Shown piece by piece: positions 47,304-58,163 of a DNA stretch of 64,000 nt. Source of the stretch: Lantana camara (Eukaryota > Streptophyta > Magnoliopsida > Lamiales > Verbenaceae); contig CM074857.1 in NCBI GenBank assembly GCA_037501455.1, forward strand, positions 107,851,501 through 107,915,500. Reading direction: 5' to 3'. Made by a program: the position numbers and the translations under genes. The notes under the pieces are model-generated. The model made no database searches, was not told the origin of the DNA, and worked only from the letters and a program-made list of their open reading frames with translations. Each line of letters starts with the position of its first letter. Within the stretch, counting starts at the first letter, position 1.

Positions 47304-47456
47304 ACACTAGGTACCTGCAGTTGGGAAAACCCGTGGTCAAATTCAACGCACTTCAAAAAAAAAGAAATCAAGCAGAAAGGTTGGTCTAAAGCACCAGAAA
47401 ACGTCAATAAAGTAATATTGAATTGAACGCCTTCCCCGGCAACGGCGCCAAAAACT
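47304..47456 (-). other. Athila leader with tRNA-Asp primer-binding site
   Basis: On the minus strand TGGCGCCGTTGCCGGGG, complementary to the 3' end of tRNA-Asp, begins a few bases after the 5' LTR (plus 47434-47450). This primer is usual for Athila elements. CTGCAG/GTACCT near the end of the leader looks like a 5' splice site. Confidence 0.85.
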
Positions 47457-48983
47457 TGATAGACAAATCTTGAACCCAAGTGTAAGTTCTAAATCCGATT
47501 GCAACACTTAAGGTATCGTATCCACAGGGAAGGGAACTCAACAACCACTTCTATGACTATTTCTAATCTAAAGACCGAATAAGACTGACAATGCTGTACT
47601 ATACTACTATGATGAAATTAAACTCACGCAATAAATAACCAATAACACGAACTAACAACTAAAAACAAGATTTAACCACTTAATTAAAACAGGTCGGGGA
47701 GTAAATCATATGCCCTTTTGTGATCAAATCAATACTCAAGTATGGATGTATGATTCTTCAACCTAATCACAATTTTATACCTAGCTTCTCTCGAAGGCGA
47801 GATGTCTAATTAATTAAGCCAAGTGTTGTTCTCACAATCACTTAGTAACCAAATCAATCGAATAAAGCAAGATTAGTGTATTCAAAACCTAGCGGCTTGG
47901 CATAGAATTCTAAATACTTGTTGTAGAAATTAGGGTTAAATTTCTTTAAGCCCAAAAGTCTAAGTTTTGGAAAACAATCTCAATTATCCTCAATCTCTCG
48001 ATTATCGGATAGTTTACAATATGTTCATGGATGGCCACTCCACTCCCAATCTTTTCAATACCGTTTCCCTAACAAAGAATCACACAATTTAACTTGAGCA
48101 TTAATTCAAACACCTTAGATGCATAATCCTTACCCCCTAACCCTAAGAGATTAGTTCCTCATAATTGGCTCAAAACTCATTAAGATCAAAAGAATTGCAT
48201 TCAAATTATTCATGTCTAACATAAACATCAAAACGGAATTAATACTTCTGAATTCTAACCTAATTATCCAAAACGAATCTAAAGCGAGAAACTAACTACG
48301 CTAGAATTGAAAAACCAAAACTTGAGGAATTAGTTTGATCGGAAAGCAGTAAATAAAACCAAATTGATAAAGTCTTGTGCTTGGAATGAATCTTCAACTC
48401 TATGTCTTCGTGTTTCTTCCTTCTCCGAGTGTTCTTGAACTTCTGGGAAGCTGACCGTCCAAAAGCTCCTTTATTCCGCCACAAACCGTGTTTAAATAGG
48501 AGTCCAAAATCCCAAAACCGCCCCGTGACACGGGCGTGCAAAGATAATGCCTAAAATGGTGACACGCCCGTGTCACGTATTAAAAACGTATCCGCGCTTT
48601 CCTACTGATACGGGGGTGTTAGGATGTGTTCTTCTTGATGACACGGGGGTGTCAGGATGTCCAAGCTTCTCTGTACCTAGTCACGGGCGTGCAGAAAATT
48701 GCTCTACATTGGTGACACGCCCGTGTCACCATCCGGAATACGATGGCCACTTCTGTACTGAGACACGGGCGTGTCTCAGTTTACTCTTCCACGGGGACAC
48801 GGGCGTGTCCCCTAGAATTTCTCGTTTTTCGCCCTTTATTGCATGGTTTTGCTTCTACTCCGTCTTTTCAACTCCAATGTGAAAGGTACCTAATAGGGAG
48901 CATAAATCACGTTATAAGTTCTTAAAACTACTTGAATTTAACTAAAATTGCCCTACAAATCCATGCAATAACCAGATACATCA
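47457..48983 (-). repeat. Athila 5' LTR
   Basis: The same length (1527 bp) and ends as the other LTR. One palindrome (48711-48730) is the reverse complement of its partner in the other LTR (37628-37647) in its central bases. Confidence 0.9.
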
Positions 48984-48988
48984 ATAAA

Positions 48989-49385
48989 ATTATACCATTA
49001 TTTTTCTACATACAAAACTAATTAGGTTATTAATTGAATCCTATTCACAATTTACTTTTAAATCTTCTAAATACATCAAATATTATCTCCTTTATCATTC
49101 TCAAATCTCAAACAAAAGAAAACGTGTGCCTTTGCTTTTTGTCCAAGAGTGTATAAGGGTACCACTCAAACAAAATAAAACGTGTGCCTTCTAAAGTTTT
49201 AATTTTATTTATATAGTTTATTAAGTATATTTTTATAAAATATAAAAATTTATAGTATAAGGGTACCACTTAATCTATTTAAACGTACCACGTACCGATT
49301 TTTAGCGTTCCACGTACCGAAAGAGCGTACAGACTAAACCTACCCCCACGTACCAATTTTTTGGCACACTAGCGTATTGCGTACC
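48989..49385. other. AT-rich sequence with CGTACC motifs, between Athila and Copia copy 3
   Basis: CGTACC or GTACC followed by GATTTTTAG or AATTTTTTGG recurs in 49270-49385, and GAAAACGTGTGCCTT/AAAACGTGTGCCTT is repeated at about 49118 and 49171. It is probably the right half of the sequence at 36049-36373. No gene was seen. Confidence 0.4.
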
Positions 49386-51350
49386 TGTTAGGAATAGTGC
49401 CCTAGAAAGCCGATTGTATATCCGCTTTGTGCTTTTCCTTATTGTAATCACAGACAATCTTTGAATGAAATAACGAATTGAGGCAACACTTCTTTATATG
49501 CTCTTGTTTGGTATGTGTTTACCTTAATTATCTGTGCATGTATGAGAACTCCCCTAATCCTGATGACTTTAGGACTCTACCATTTAGGTGAAATGGTTCA
49601 TGAAACGAGCCCTATATCACATAAGTCATGATTAGTAAATTACTCCAAGCCGATGAGTCCTACAGACAGTGGGAGTGTCAACCTGACTCCTCTAAGGCTT
49701 GCTTGTGGGATCACGCCCTTAAGAAGGACCACCTTGTTTCATGTAGGTGCAAAGTGTATAGTTGATACGTGCGTGATACATGAGGGTGCTTACTTTAATA
49801 AGTAAGCTCACTGAGGTGCCCCGTGTGAGAACATTCCTAAATGGGAAAGGAAGTTTCTATTTCAGGAAATGGAAACTTCCAGATTAGGAAATATCTCATG
49901 AGTCATTGATGTGATTAATTGATCCTTAGACTTGAGGTTGCTTGTCACTTTATGAGTTAACTCTGTAGTCTTAGGTATAAGCTTTAAAGGGTGTCGCCTT
50001 AGACAACTGATTCAAGGCTTATGCTGGGGCTGCACAAGTGATTCATGAAAGTGAATGAGAATCAAGAAAGGACCTACACTTGCATTTGCAAGGTGATCTC
50101 TTATTGTGTAAGTCATTCATATGCCATATGGAGTCCTTGGCCAAGGCAGTAGATCAAGACATCAAGAAAAGGGTTTCTTGGATTGAGATCAAATGGATAT
50201 GAAATGCACTTAGCTTTAAGACCGGATTATTAGGGTTCTGATTATTCCCTTACCCTAGATCTTGGTTGAGAGATAGTAAGTAGGAGGATTGTATCTCACA
50301 TGAATCAATGACTTAAAGGTTCTGTCGAATCCGAACATTCCAATTCAGCTAGGGGTTAAACACATGTTGCTAGACTATGGTCGTTTAATCTGTGGACTGA
50401 TTAATTAATTAATGAATTAATTAATTAGGGTCACTGCTAATTGAATTGAGAACCTAGAGGGTCACACACAACAACTTGGTTACATGAGTTGAGGCTTAAA
50501 AATGATTAAACGAGTTAATCGGGCCTAGAGGGTTCCACGCGTGTGAAACCACACGTGTGGGTCACGTGAGTGACACGTGTCCTTGTGACACGTGTCCCAC
50601 ACGTGTGAATATATATATATATATATATTGTATATATATATTAAATAATTAAATGTGTTAATTATTTAATAGACTTTGGTTTAATTTTGAATTAAAAAGA
50701 AAGTCTAATTTTGGAGAAAAAAAAATAATCTAGTTAATTAATTATGAATTAATTAATTAGATAAAATAAGTTATTTATTTTAAATAAATAAAGTATAAAA
50801 TTATCCAAAAATAGTTTGGATATTTTAGCTCTCTTGAAAGTTGATTTGAATTAGAATTCAAAGTCAAAGTTGGAAATTACTTGATGATCAAGTAATAGGA
50901 GAGAGAGGGACCAAATCCTTGCCCAACAAGGAATAGGAATTTCGGCACCCTCTCTCTATAAATAGGGGAGCTCGAGCTCCTCTAGGAACTAATTGGCAAT
51001 ATTTTTGGTTCATGTGTTGAACACCTTCCTTTCTCCAAGATTAAATAAAACCCTAGGTTAAGCCTAAACACTAACTAGAGAACTAGCATCCTTACTAGTT
51101 AGATTGTGATCAAGTTGGTGGACTTTCTCTAGAGACTTCAAGTTAGAAGTTTGAAGATTCGAGCTTTACCAAGGAGAGGGGATCAAGCCGCGAGAAGAGC
51201 GTTCTTGGGTGGCTTGAAACGCTTCAAGAAAGAATAAAAGAAAAGTAAGTTTTCTATCTCTACGAATTTGGTGACACGATTGCGAGTCCAAGGTCCTTTT
51301 GTTGGGAAATTTTTTAAATTCCGCTGCTTTCTGATTCGTGTTTTCCAACA
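49386..51350 (+). repeat. Copia copy 3, 5' LTR
   Basis: TGTTAGGAATAG ... TTTTCCAACA. Diverged from copy 1, with an (AT)n expansion at about 50607-50640, a different G-box spacing (CCACGCGTGTG in place of CCACACGTGTG) and TATAAATA at 50957-50964. Confidence 0.95.
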
Positions 51351-51639
51351 AGTGGTATCAGAGCCACCTCGTAAATCGTGTTTCTGATTCGTCTCAATTA
51401 TACTGAATTTGGTAGAAATTTTTAGGCTTGACGCGATTGAGTATTTGTAATTGTTTTAGAAAGCCTGAATTACGAAACTGTATTTTTTCCTGAAAGTTTC
51501 TGAAAATTGGTTTTTACAAAATTTAATTTTTGAAAACAATTTTAGATTTGAAACTGTATAAACTGTTTTTGGATTTCTCGGATTGGTTTTGCTTTTGAAT
51601 GAAAACACGAAACGAAAATACGGAATACGACGAACAAGC

Positions 51640-51840
51640 GAAACCCCGCGCGCGAAGGAGTCGCGCGCGCGGGCTTCGCGCGCACCGCCCGCCTGGCCTA
51701 GGCGCGCGCAGGGCAGCCGCCCAGCACCCTCCCGCAACCGCGCGGGAGGCCCTTCCGGGCGCGCCGCCGAGACTGGCCGCCCATCGCCCGCCCGCACTGG
51801 CCGAGAGGGGCGCGCAGCCCTTTCTCGTACAGGCCCCGTT
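51640..51840 (+). repeat. GC-rich hairpin segment of copy 3 leader
   Basis: The counterpart of 18541-18810 but strongly rearranged. One clear hairpin, arms CCTCCCGC / GCGGGAGG, at 51728-51749. Open frames over this stretch are GC artefacts. Confidence 0.6.
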
Positions 51841-52282
51841 TTCCTTCGTAATCCTTTTTCGTGTTTTGTGCAATCCAATCCCAATTTTTTATTTTAATTT
51901 TAAAATTTTATTTTTGAATATTTATTTTTAATTTTTGAATAAAACATAAAATTGGGATTTTTGAGAAATAGAAACGGTTTATATTTTGGGAAATTGCATT
52001 CTTGATAAAATTACTAATTTTCAGAAATTAATTGGAATTTTATTTGTTTTGTTAAATTGGGATTTATTGAAAACTTTTATAAATAAGACTCGCATCAAGT
52101 TGTGTTTTAAGTCATTAGGACTTGAAACGAGAATTTTAATTTATTGATTAAATTTAAATTCTCGCAAAAGCATGTTAGGTGATCATGGGTTTAGATCTAT
52201 GTATGGTTTTAATTTATGCACATGGATGATTTAAATTGGGGTTGGAGCCCTATAGTTGCGTTTTTCAATTGAGGTTGGAGCC

Positions 52283-54224
52283 TGTTGGAAAACACGAATC
52301 AGAAAGTAGCGGAATTTAAAAAATTTTCCCAACAAAACGACCTTGGACTCGCAATCATGTAACCAAATTCGTAGAGATAGAAAACTTACTTTTCTTTTAT
52401 TCTTTCTTGAAGCGTTTCGAGCCACCCAAGAACGCTCTTCTCGCGGCTTGATCCCTCTCCTTGGTAAAGCTCGAATCTTCAAACTTCTAACTTGAAGTCT
52501 CTAGAGAAAGTCCACCAACTTGATCACAATCTAACTAGTAAGGATGCTAGTTCTCTAGTTAGTGTTTAGGCTTAACCTAGGGTTTATTTGATCTTGGAGA
52601 AAGGAAGGTGTTCAACACATGAACCAAAAGAATTGCCAATTAGCTCTAAAGGGGAGCATGAGCTCCCCTATATATAGGAAAGGGAGAGGGACGGCCGAAC
52701 CTATTCCTTGTTGGGCAAGGATTTGGTTCCTCTCTCTCCTATTACTTGATCATCAAGTATTTTCCAACTTTGACTTTGAATTCTAATTCAAGTCAACTTT
52801 TAAGAGAGCTAAAAATATCAAAACTATTTTTGGATAATTTTATCCTTTATTTATTTAAAATAAATAACTTATTTTATTATCTAATTAATTAATTCGTAAT
52901 TAATTAACTAGATTATTTTATCCAAAATAAGACTTTCTTTTTAATTCAAAATTAAACCAAAGTCTATTAAATAATTAACACATTTAATTATTTAATACAT
53001 ATATATATATAATATATATATTCACACGTGTGTGACACGTGTCACTCACGTGAGCCACACGTGTGATTTCACACGTGTGGAACCCTCTTGGCCCGATTAA
53101 CTCGTTTAATCATTTTCAAGCCTCAACTCATGTAACCAAGTTGTTGTGTGTGACCCTCTAGGTTCTCAATTCAATTAGCAGTGACCCTAATTAATTAATT
53201 CACTAATTAATTAATCAGTCCACAGATTAAACGACCATAGTCTAGCAACAGGTGTTTAACCCCTAGCTGAATTGGAATGTTCGGATTCGACAGAACCTTT
53301 AAGTCATTGATTCATGTGAGATACAATCCTCCTACTTACTATCTCTCAACCAAGATCTAGGGTAAGGGAATTATCAGAACCCTAATAATCCGGTCTTAAA
53401 GCTAAGTGCATTTCATATCCATTTGATCTCAATCCAAGAAACCCTTTTCTTGATGTCTTGATCTACTGCCTTGGCCAAGGACTCCATATGGCATATGAAT
53501 GACTTACACAATAAGAGATCCCCTTGCAAATGCAAGTGTAGGTCCTTTCTTGATTCTCATTCACTTTCATGAATCACTTGTGCAGCCCCAGCATAAGCCT
53601 TGAATCAGTTGTCTAAGGCGACACCCTTTAAAGCTTATACTTAAGACTACAGAGTTAACTCATAAAGTGACAAGGAACCTCAAGTCTAAGGATCAATTAA
53701 TCACATCAATGACTCGTGAGATATTTCCTAATCTGGAAGTTTCCATTTCCTGAAATAGAAACTTCCTTTCCCATTTAGGAATGTTCTCACACGGGGCACC
53801 TCAGTGAATTTACTTATTAAAGTAAGCACCCTCATGTATCACGTATGTATCAACTATACACTTTGCACCTCCATGAAACAAGGTGGTCCTTCTTAAGGGT
53901 GTGATCCCACAAGCAAGCCTTAGAGGAGTCAGGTTGACACTCCCACTGTCTGTAGGACTCATCGGCTTGGAGTATTTTACTAATCATGACTTATGTGATA
54001 TAGGGCTCGTTTCATGAACCATTTCACCTAAATGGTAGAGTCCTAAAGTCATCAGGATTAGGGGAGTTCTCATACATGCACAGCTAAAGTAAACGCATAC
54101 CAAACAAGAGCATATAAAGAAGTGTTGCCTCAATTCGTTATTTCATTCAAAGATTGTCTGTGATTACAATAAGGAAAAGCACAAAGCGGATATACAATCG
54201 GCGTTTAGGGTACTATTCCTAACA
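52283..54224 (-). repeat. Copia copy 2, 3' LTR
   Basis: Plus-strand start TGTTGGAAAACACG and end ACTATTCCTAACA. Contains the inverted G-box cluster (53025-53092). With the copy 3 LTR it forms a ~1.9-kb inverted repeat around a 0.9-kb spacer. Confidence 0.95.
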
Positions 54225-54240
54225 ATCTCCCACTTGCCAG

Positions 54241-57200
54241 TCAAAGCCATTCTAAAGCTACTCTAAGTCCCATCTTCTGAAGATGACCTTGGAAAGCTTC
54301 TCGACTAAGGGGTTTAGTAAGTGGATCTGCCACGTTCTCTGCTGATGTGACCCTCTCAATTTGCACATCTCCTCTTTTGATAATATCACGGATTAGGTGA
54401 TACTTCCTCATAATGTGCTTGGTCCGTTGGTGAGATCTTGGTTCTCTTGCTTGAGCAACCGCCCCAGTGTTGTCACAAAACACAGTAATGGGGTCTTTCA
54501 TGCTAGGAACAACATTCAACTCTTGAATGAAGTTTCTAATCCAAACACCTTCCTTAGCTGCATCATTTGCAGCTAAGTATTCGGCCTCAGTGGTCGAATC
54601 TGCAGTGGTTGTTTGCTTGGAACTCTTCCAACTCACTGCTCCGCCGTTTAGGCAGAAAATGTATCCTGACATTGACTTAAAATCATCTAAGTCTGATGCA
54701 AAGCTTGCATCGCAGTATCCTTCGACAGTAAGATCTTTCTGACCTCCGTAAACTAAGAATAATTCTTTAGTACTTCTCAAGTACTCAAGGATATTCTTCA
54801 CGGCAGCCCAGTGACCATCTCCAGGGTCAGATTGGAAACGACTTGTCACACTAAGTGCATAAGCCACATCCGGTCGAGTACATAACATTGCATACATTAT
54901 GCTACCTATTGCTGACGCATAAGGTGTATGAGTCATTCTCTCCTTCTCAAGGTTAGTCTTAGGACACATCTTCTTTGAAAGACATGTTCCTACACTCATA
55001 GGAAGGTTCTTAACCTTTGTTGACTCCATATTGAATCTCTTCAATACTTTGTCAATGTACATCGACTGTGATAGTCCTATTAACCTTCTAGATCTATCTC
55101 TATAGATTTTTAATTCCAAGGATATAGGACGCATCACCAAGATCTTTCATCTCGAATTGGTTCGATAACCATAACTTAGTCACTTTCATGTCATCCTTCG
55201 AATTCCCAATAAGAAGGATGTCATCAACATAAAGTACTAAGAATTGCACTGAGGTCTCCAATTCCTTTCTATACACACATGATTCATTCGAAATTTGCAT
55301 GAAGCCAAACGCTTTGACTGATTCATCAAATCGAATGTTCCAATTCCTAGAAGCCTGTTTCAATCCATAGATTGATCTTTGGAGTTTGCAAACCTTTTGC
55401 TCACTCCCACTGAATGTGAAACCTATGGGTTGCTCCATATAAATGTCTTTGTCAATGTCACCATTGAGAAAGGCAGTTTTCACATCCATTTGCCATATCT
55501 CATAGTCATAATATGCAGCAATGCCAAGCATGATTCGAATGGACTTTTGCATTGCAACTGGTGAAAAGGTTTCGTCAAAGTCCACGCCGGGTCTTTGAGT
55601 GAATCCTTTTGTAACCAGTCTTGCTTTGTAGGCTGCAATGCTTCCATCAACTCCAAGCTTTCTCTTAAAGATCCATTTGCAACCTATGGGTTTGACCCCA
55701 TCAGGCAAATCTACCAAGGTCCAAACTTGGTTGGAGTTCATGGAATCCATTTCGGATTTCATGGCTTCTATCCACTGTTCAGAGTCAGAATCTGAAAGTG
55801 CCTCCTCATATATTGAAGGATCATTATCCTTTTGAGAGATTTCATGGAAGAATCCATACCATCTCTCCGGCTGTCTAGGAGTACGTTCAGAACGCCTTAG
55901 AGGAGGATTTACATGTGTATCGAAATTTGTGATTGGTTGTGGTTGATCAGTAGGGGACGTTTCTTCAGTGGGTGGCGTGGGGTTACTTTGTACTTCTTCT
56001 AATTCTATGATCTTGCCTTTCTTTTCTTTAAGGAACGGTTCCTCAAGAAAAGTGGCATTTCTGGAAACAAACACCTTTTGCTCAGATTGATCATAGAAGT
56101 AGTATCCTATGGATTCCTTAGGATAACCTACAAAGTAGCATATGTTAGACCGAGATTCTAACTTATCTCCCACTGTCCTCTTCACGTAAGCAGGACAACC
56201 CCAAATTCTTAAGTAAGAATAACTAGGGTTTTTACCATGCCACATTTCATAGGGCGTTTTAGGGACTGACTTAGAGGGAACTAGATTCAGAATCTTTGCT
56301 GCACTTTCTAGGGCATAACCCCAGAAAGAAGGTGGTAAGTCAGTAAAACTCATCATGGAACGAACCATATCAAGTAGGGTTCGATTCCTTCTCTCAGAAA
56401 CTCCATTAAGCTGAGGAGTTCCCGGAGGAGTCCATTGAGAGATAATCCCATTATCTTTGAGATGATTAAGGAATTCTTCACTGAGATATTCGCCTCCTCG
56501 ATCAGATCGAAGTGCTTTTATCTTGTGACCAGTTTGGTTCTCAACCTCCTTTTGAAATTCTAAGAATTTCTCAAAAGCTTCAGATTTATACTTCATTAAG
56601 TATACATAAGCATACCGACTAAAGTCATCAGTAAAGGTTATGAAATACTGATGATTGTTTCTAGTGCTTACACTAAGCGGTCCACAAACATCAGTGTGGA
56701 TCAAATCCAAAACCTTAGTGGCACGTTCCACAATTCCTTTAAAAGGGACTTTGGACATTTTTCCTTTGAGACAGGATTCGCAAGAAGTTAACTCCTTAAG
56801 ATCATTTTTCAGAGAATGATCCTAAAGTGTTTATCTTGCTAATTCTGTTCTTGGAAATGTGTCCTAATCTAGCGTGCCATAAGGGAGCTGAAACTTTGTC
56901 ATCTCTCTTACGCTTTGTTTCTCGTTGTATATTCATAATATTGATATTTTGAGTTAGGTAAAGTCCATTACTTAGAGTACCGATGTGAACGGAAGAGTTG
57001 TTCCGTTTGATAAAATATTTACCATTCTTAATATAAGTTTCATAACCTTCACAATCTAATATTGGAACTGAAATTATATTACGAATAATGCTCGGTACAT
57101 AAAGGACTTTATTTAAGACTAACTCAAAACTACCTAAATCTAATCTAATTGTGCCTAAAGCTCGAGCTTCAACGTTTGAGCCATCGCCGATCTTCAAGAC

Positions 57201-58163
57201 ACATTCTCCTTCTTTGAGTTGTTGGATTTCACTTAGCATCTGTACATCATTACAGATATGAGTTCCACAACCGGTATCAAGTACCCAAGAACTAGAATTA
57301 ATAGAAAGATTTATTTCAACGAGAAAGATACCTTTCTTTAGAGTAGCCTTGTACTCTGGGCAGTTTCTCCTCCAATGTCCCGCTTTGCCACAATGGAAAC
57401 AAACATCCTCTTTCTGATCACGCTTCTTCTTTTGGGCCTTCCCCTTCGAAATGCCACCAGTGGGCCTAAGGGGTTTCTTCTTCTTCTTTTGGGCTTTCTT
57501 GCCCTTACCTTTAGAAGGCCCAGAAGAGGAAGATGGAGTATTCACCATCAAAACCTTATTGTCCTTCTTGATCGTGCTTTCAGCAGTCACAAACTGACTA
57601 ATCAGCTCAGCTACAGTAGCACCAGCATGATTCATGTTGAAGTTAAGGACAAATGGGTTGAATGATGGTGGGAGCGAAGCTAGCAACAAATCCACTGAAA
57701 GCTCATCTTTCAGTGGCATGTCCATGGAAGCAAGTTTCTCAGTAAGGGCAAGAAACTTGAGTCCATATTCATGGACACTTGAACCTTCCCTCATTCTTAA
57801 GTGGAACAATTCCTTTGAAGTGTTATACCTTGTAACACGTTCATGAGGGCGGTAAAGTTGCTCTAAGTGGTCGTAAATCTCCCAAGCGAATTCCATGGCC
57901 TCATGTTGCCTTTGCAAGTCCGGAGACATGTTAGCCACCATAAGGCAACGGGCTTGGAGATTATCATCCTTCCACTTCTGAATCGCGTCCCGCTCGGCCC
58001 GCGTGGGAGCCTCCCCTTCGGGACTGGGCTCCCCTTCGAGGAGAACATAAGTTCTCTTCTTAGAATCTAAAATGATTTTTAGATTCCTCAGCCAATCAGA
58101 ATAGTTGGGACCAGTCAACTTGTTTGACTCGAGGATCGATACAAGAGGGTTTTTGGTTGCCAT
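54241..58163 (-). pseudogene. Copia Gag-Pol polyprotein, two frame breaks
   Basis: Same domain order as in copy 1. The first block (58163 to about 56802) holds Gag, the zinc knuckle CFHCGKAGHWRRNC, protease DTGCGTHICND and the start of integrase. The second (to about 55100) holds the integrase core and reverse transcriptase with YVDDILLIGN. The third (to 54241) holds the end of RT and RNase H. The frame changes fall at T runs on the plus strand, 56805-56809 and 55107-55111, each five bases where copy 1 has four. Neither stop of copy 1 is present here. The breaks may be real decay or homopolymer errors in the assembly. Confidence 0.9.

Larger units (their letters stand above)
36374..48983 (-). 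mobile_element. Near-intact Athila-type gypsy element (TSD ATAAA)
   Basis: A 12.6-kb element on the minus strand with two LTRs of 1527 bp (36374-37900 and 47457-48983), exact duplication ATAAA (36369-36373, 48984-48988), a tRNA-Asp primer site, uninterrupted Gag-Pol, an ATHILA-domain ORF downstream of pol in the env position, and a purine tract. About a dozen LTR differences by eye, i.e. under 1 percent, so it is young. By structure it may still be competent. Confidence 0.95.

Noticed and set aside
51456..51931. Overlapping 100-142-aa Arg/Ala-rich frames in copy 3 leader
   Set aside because: They come from the GC-rich hairpin island, are open in several frames and are not kept in the other two copies.
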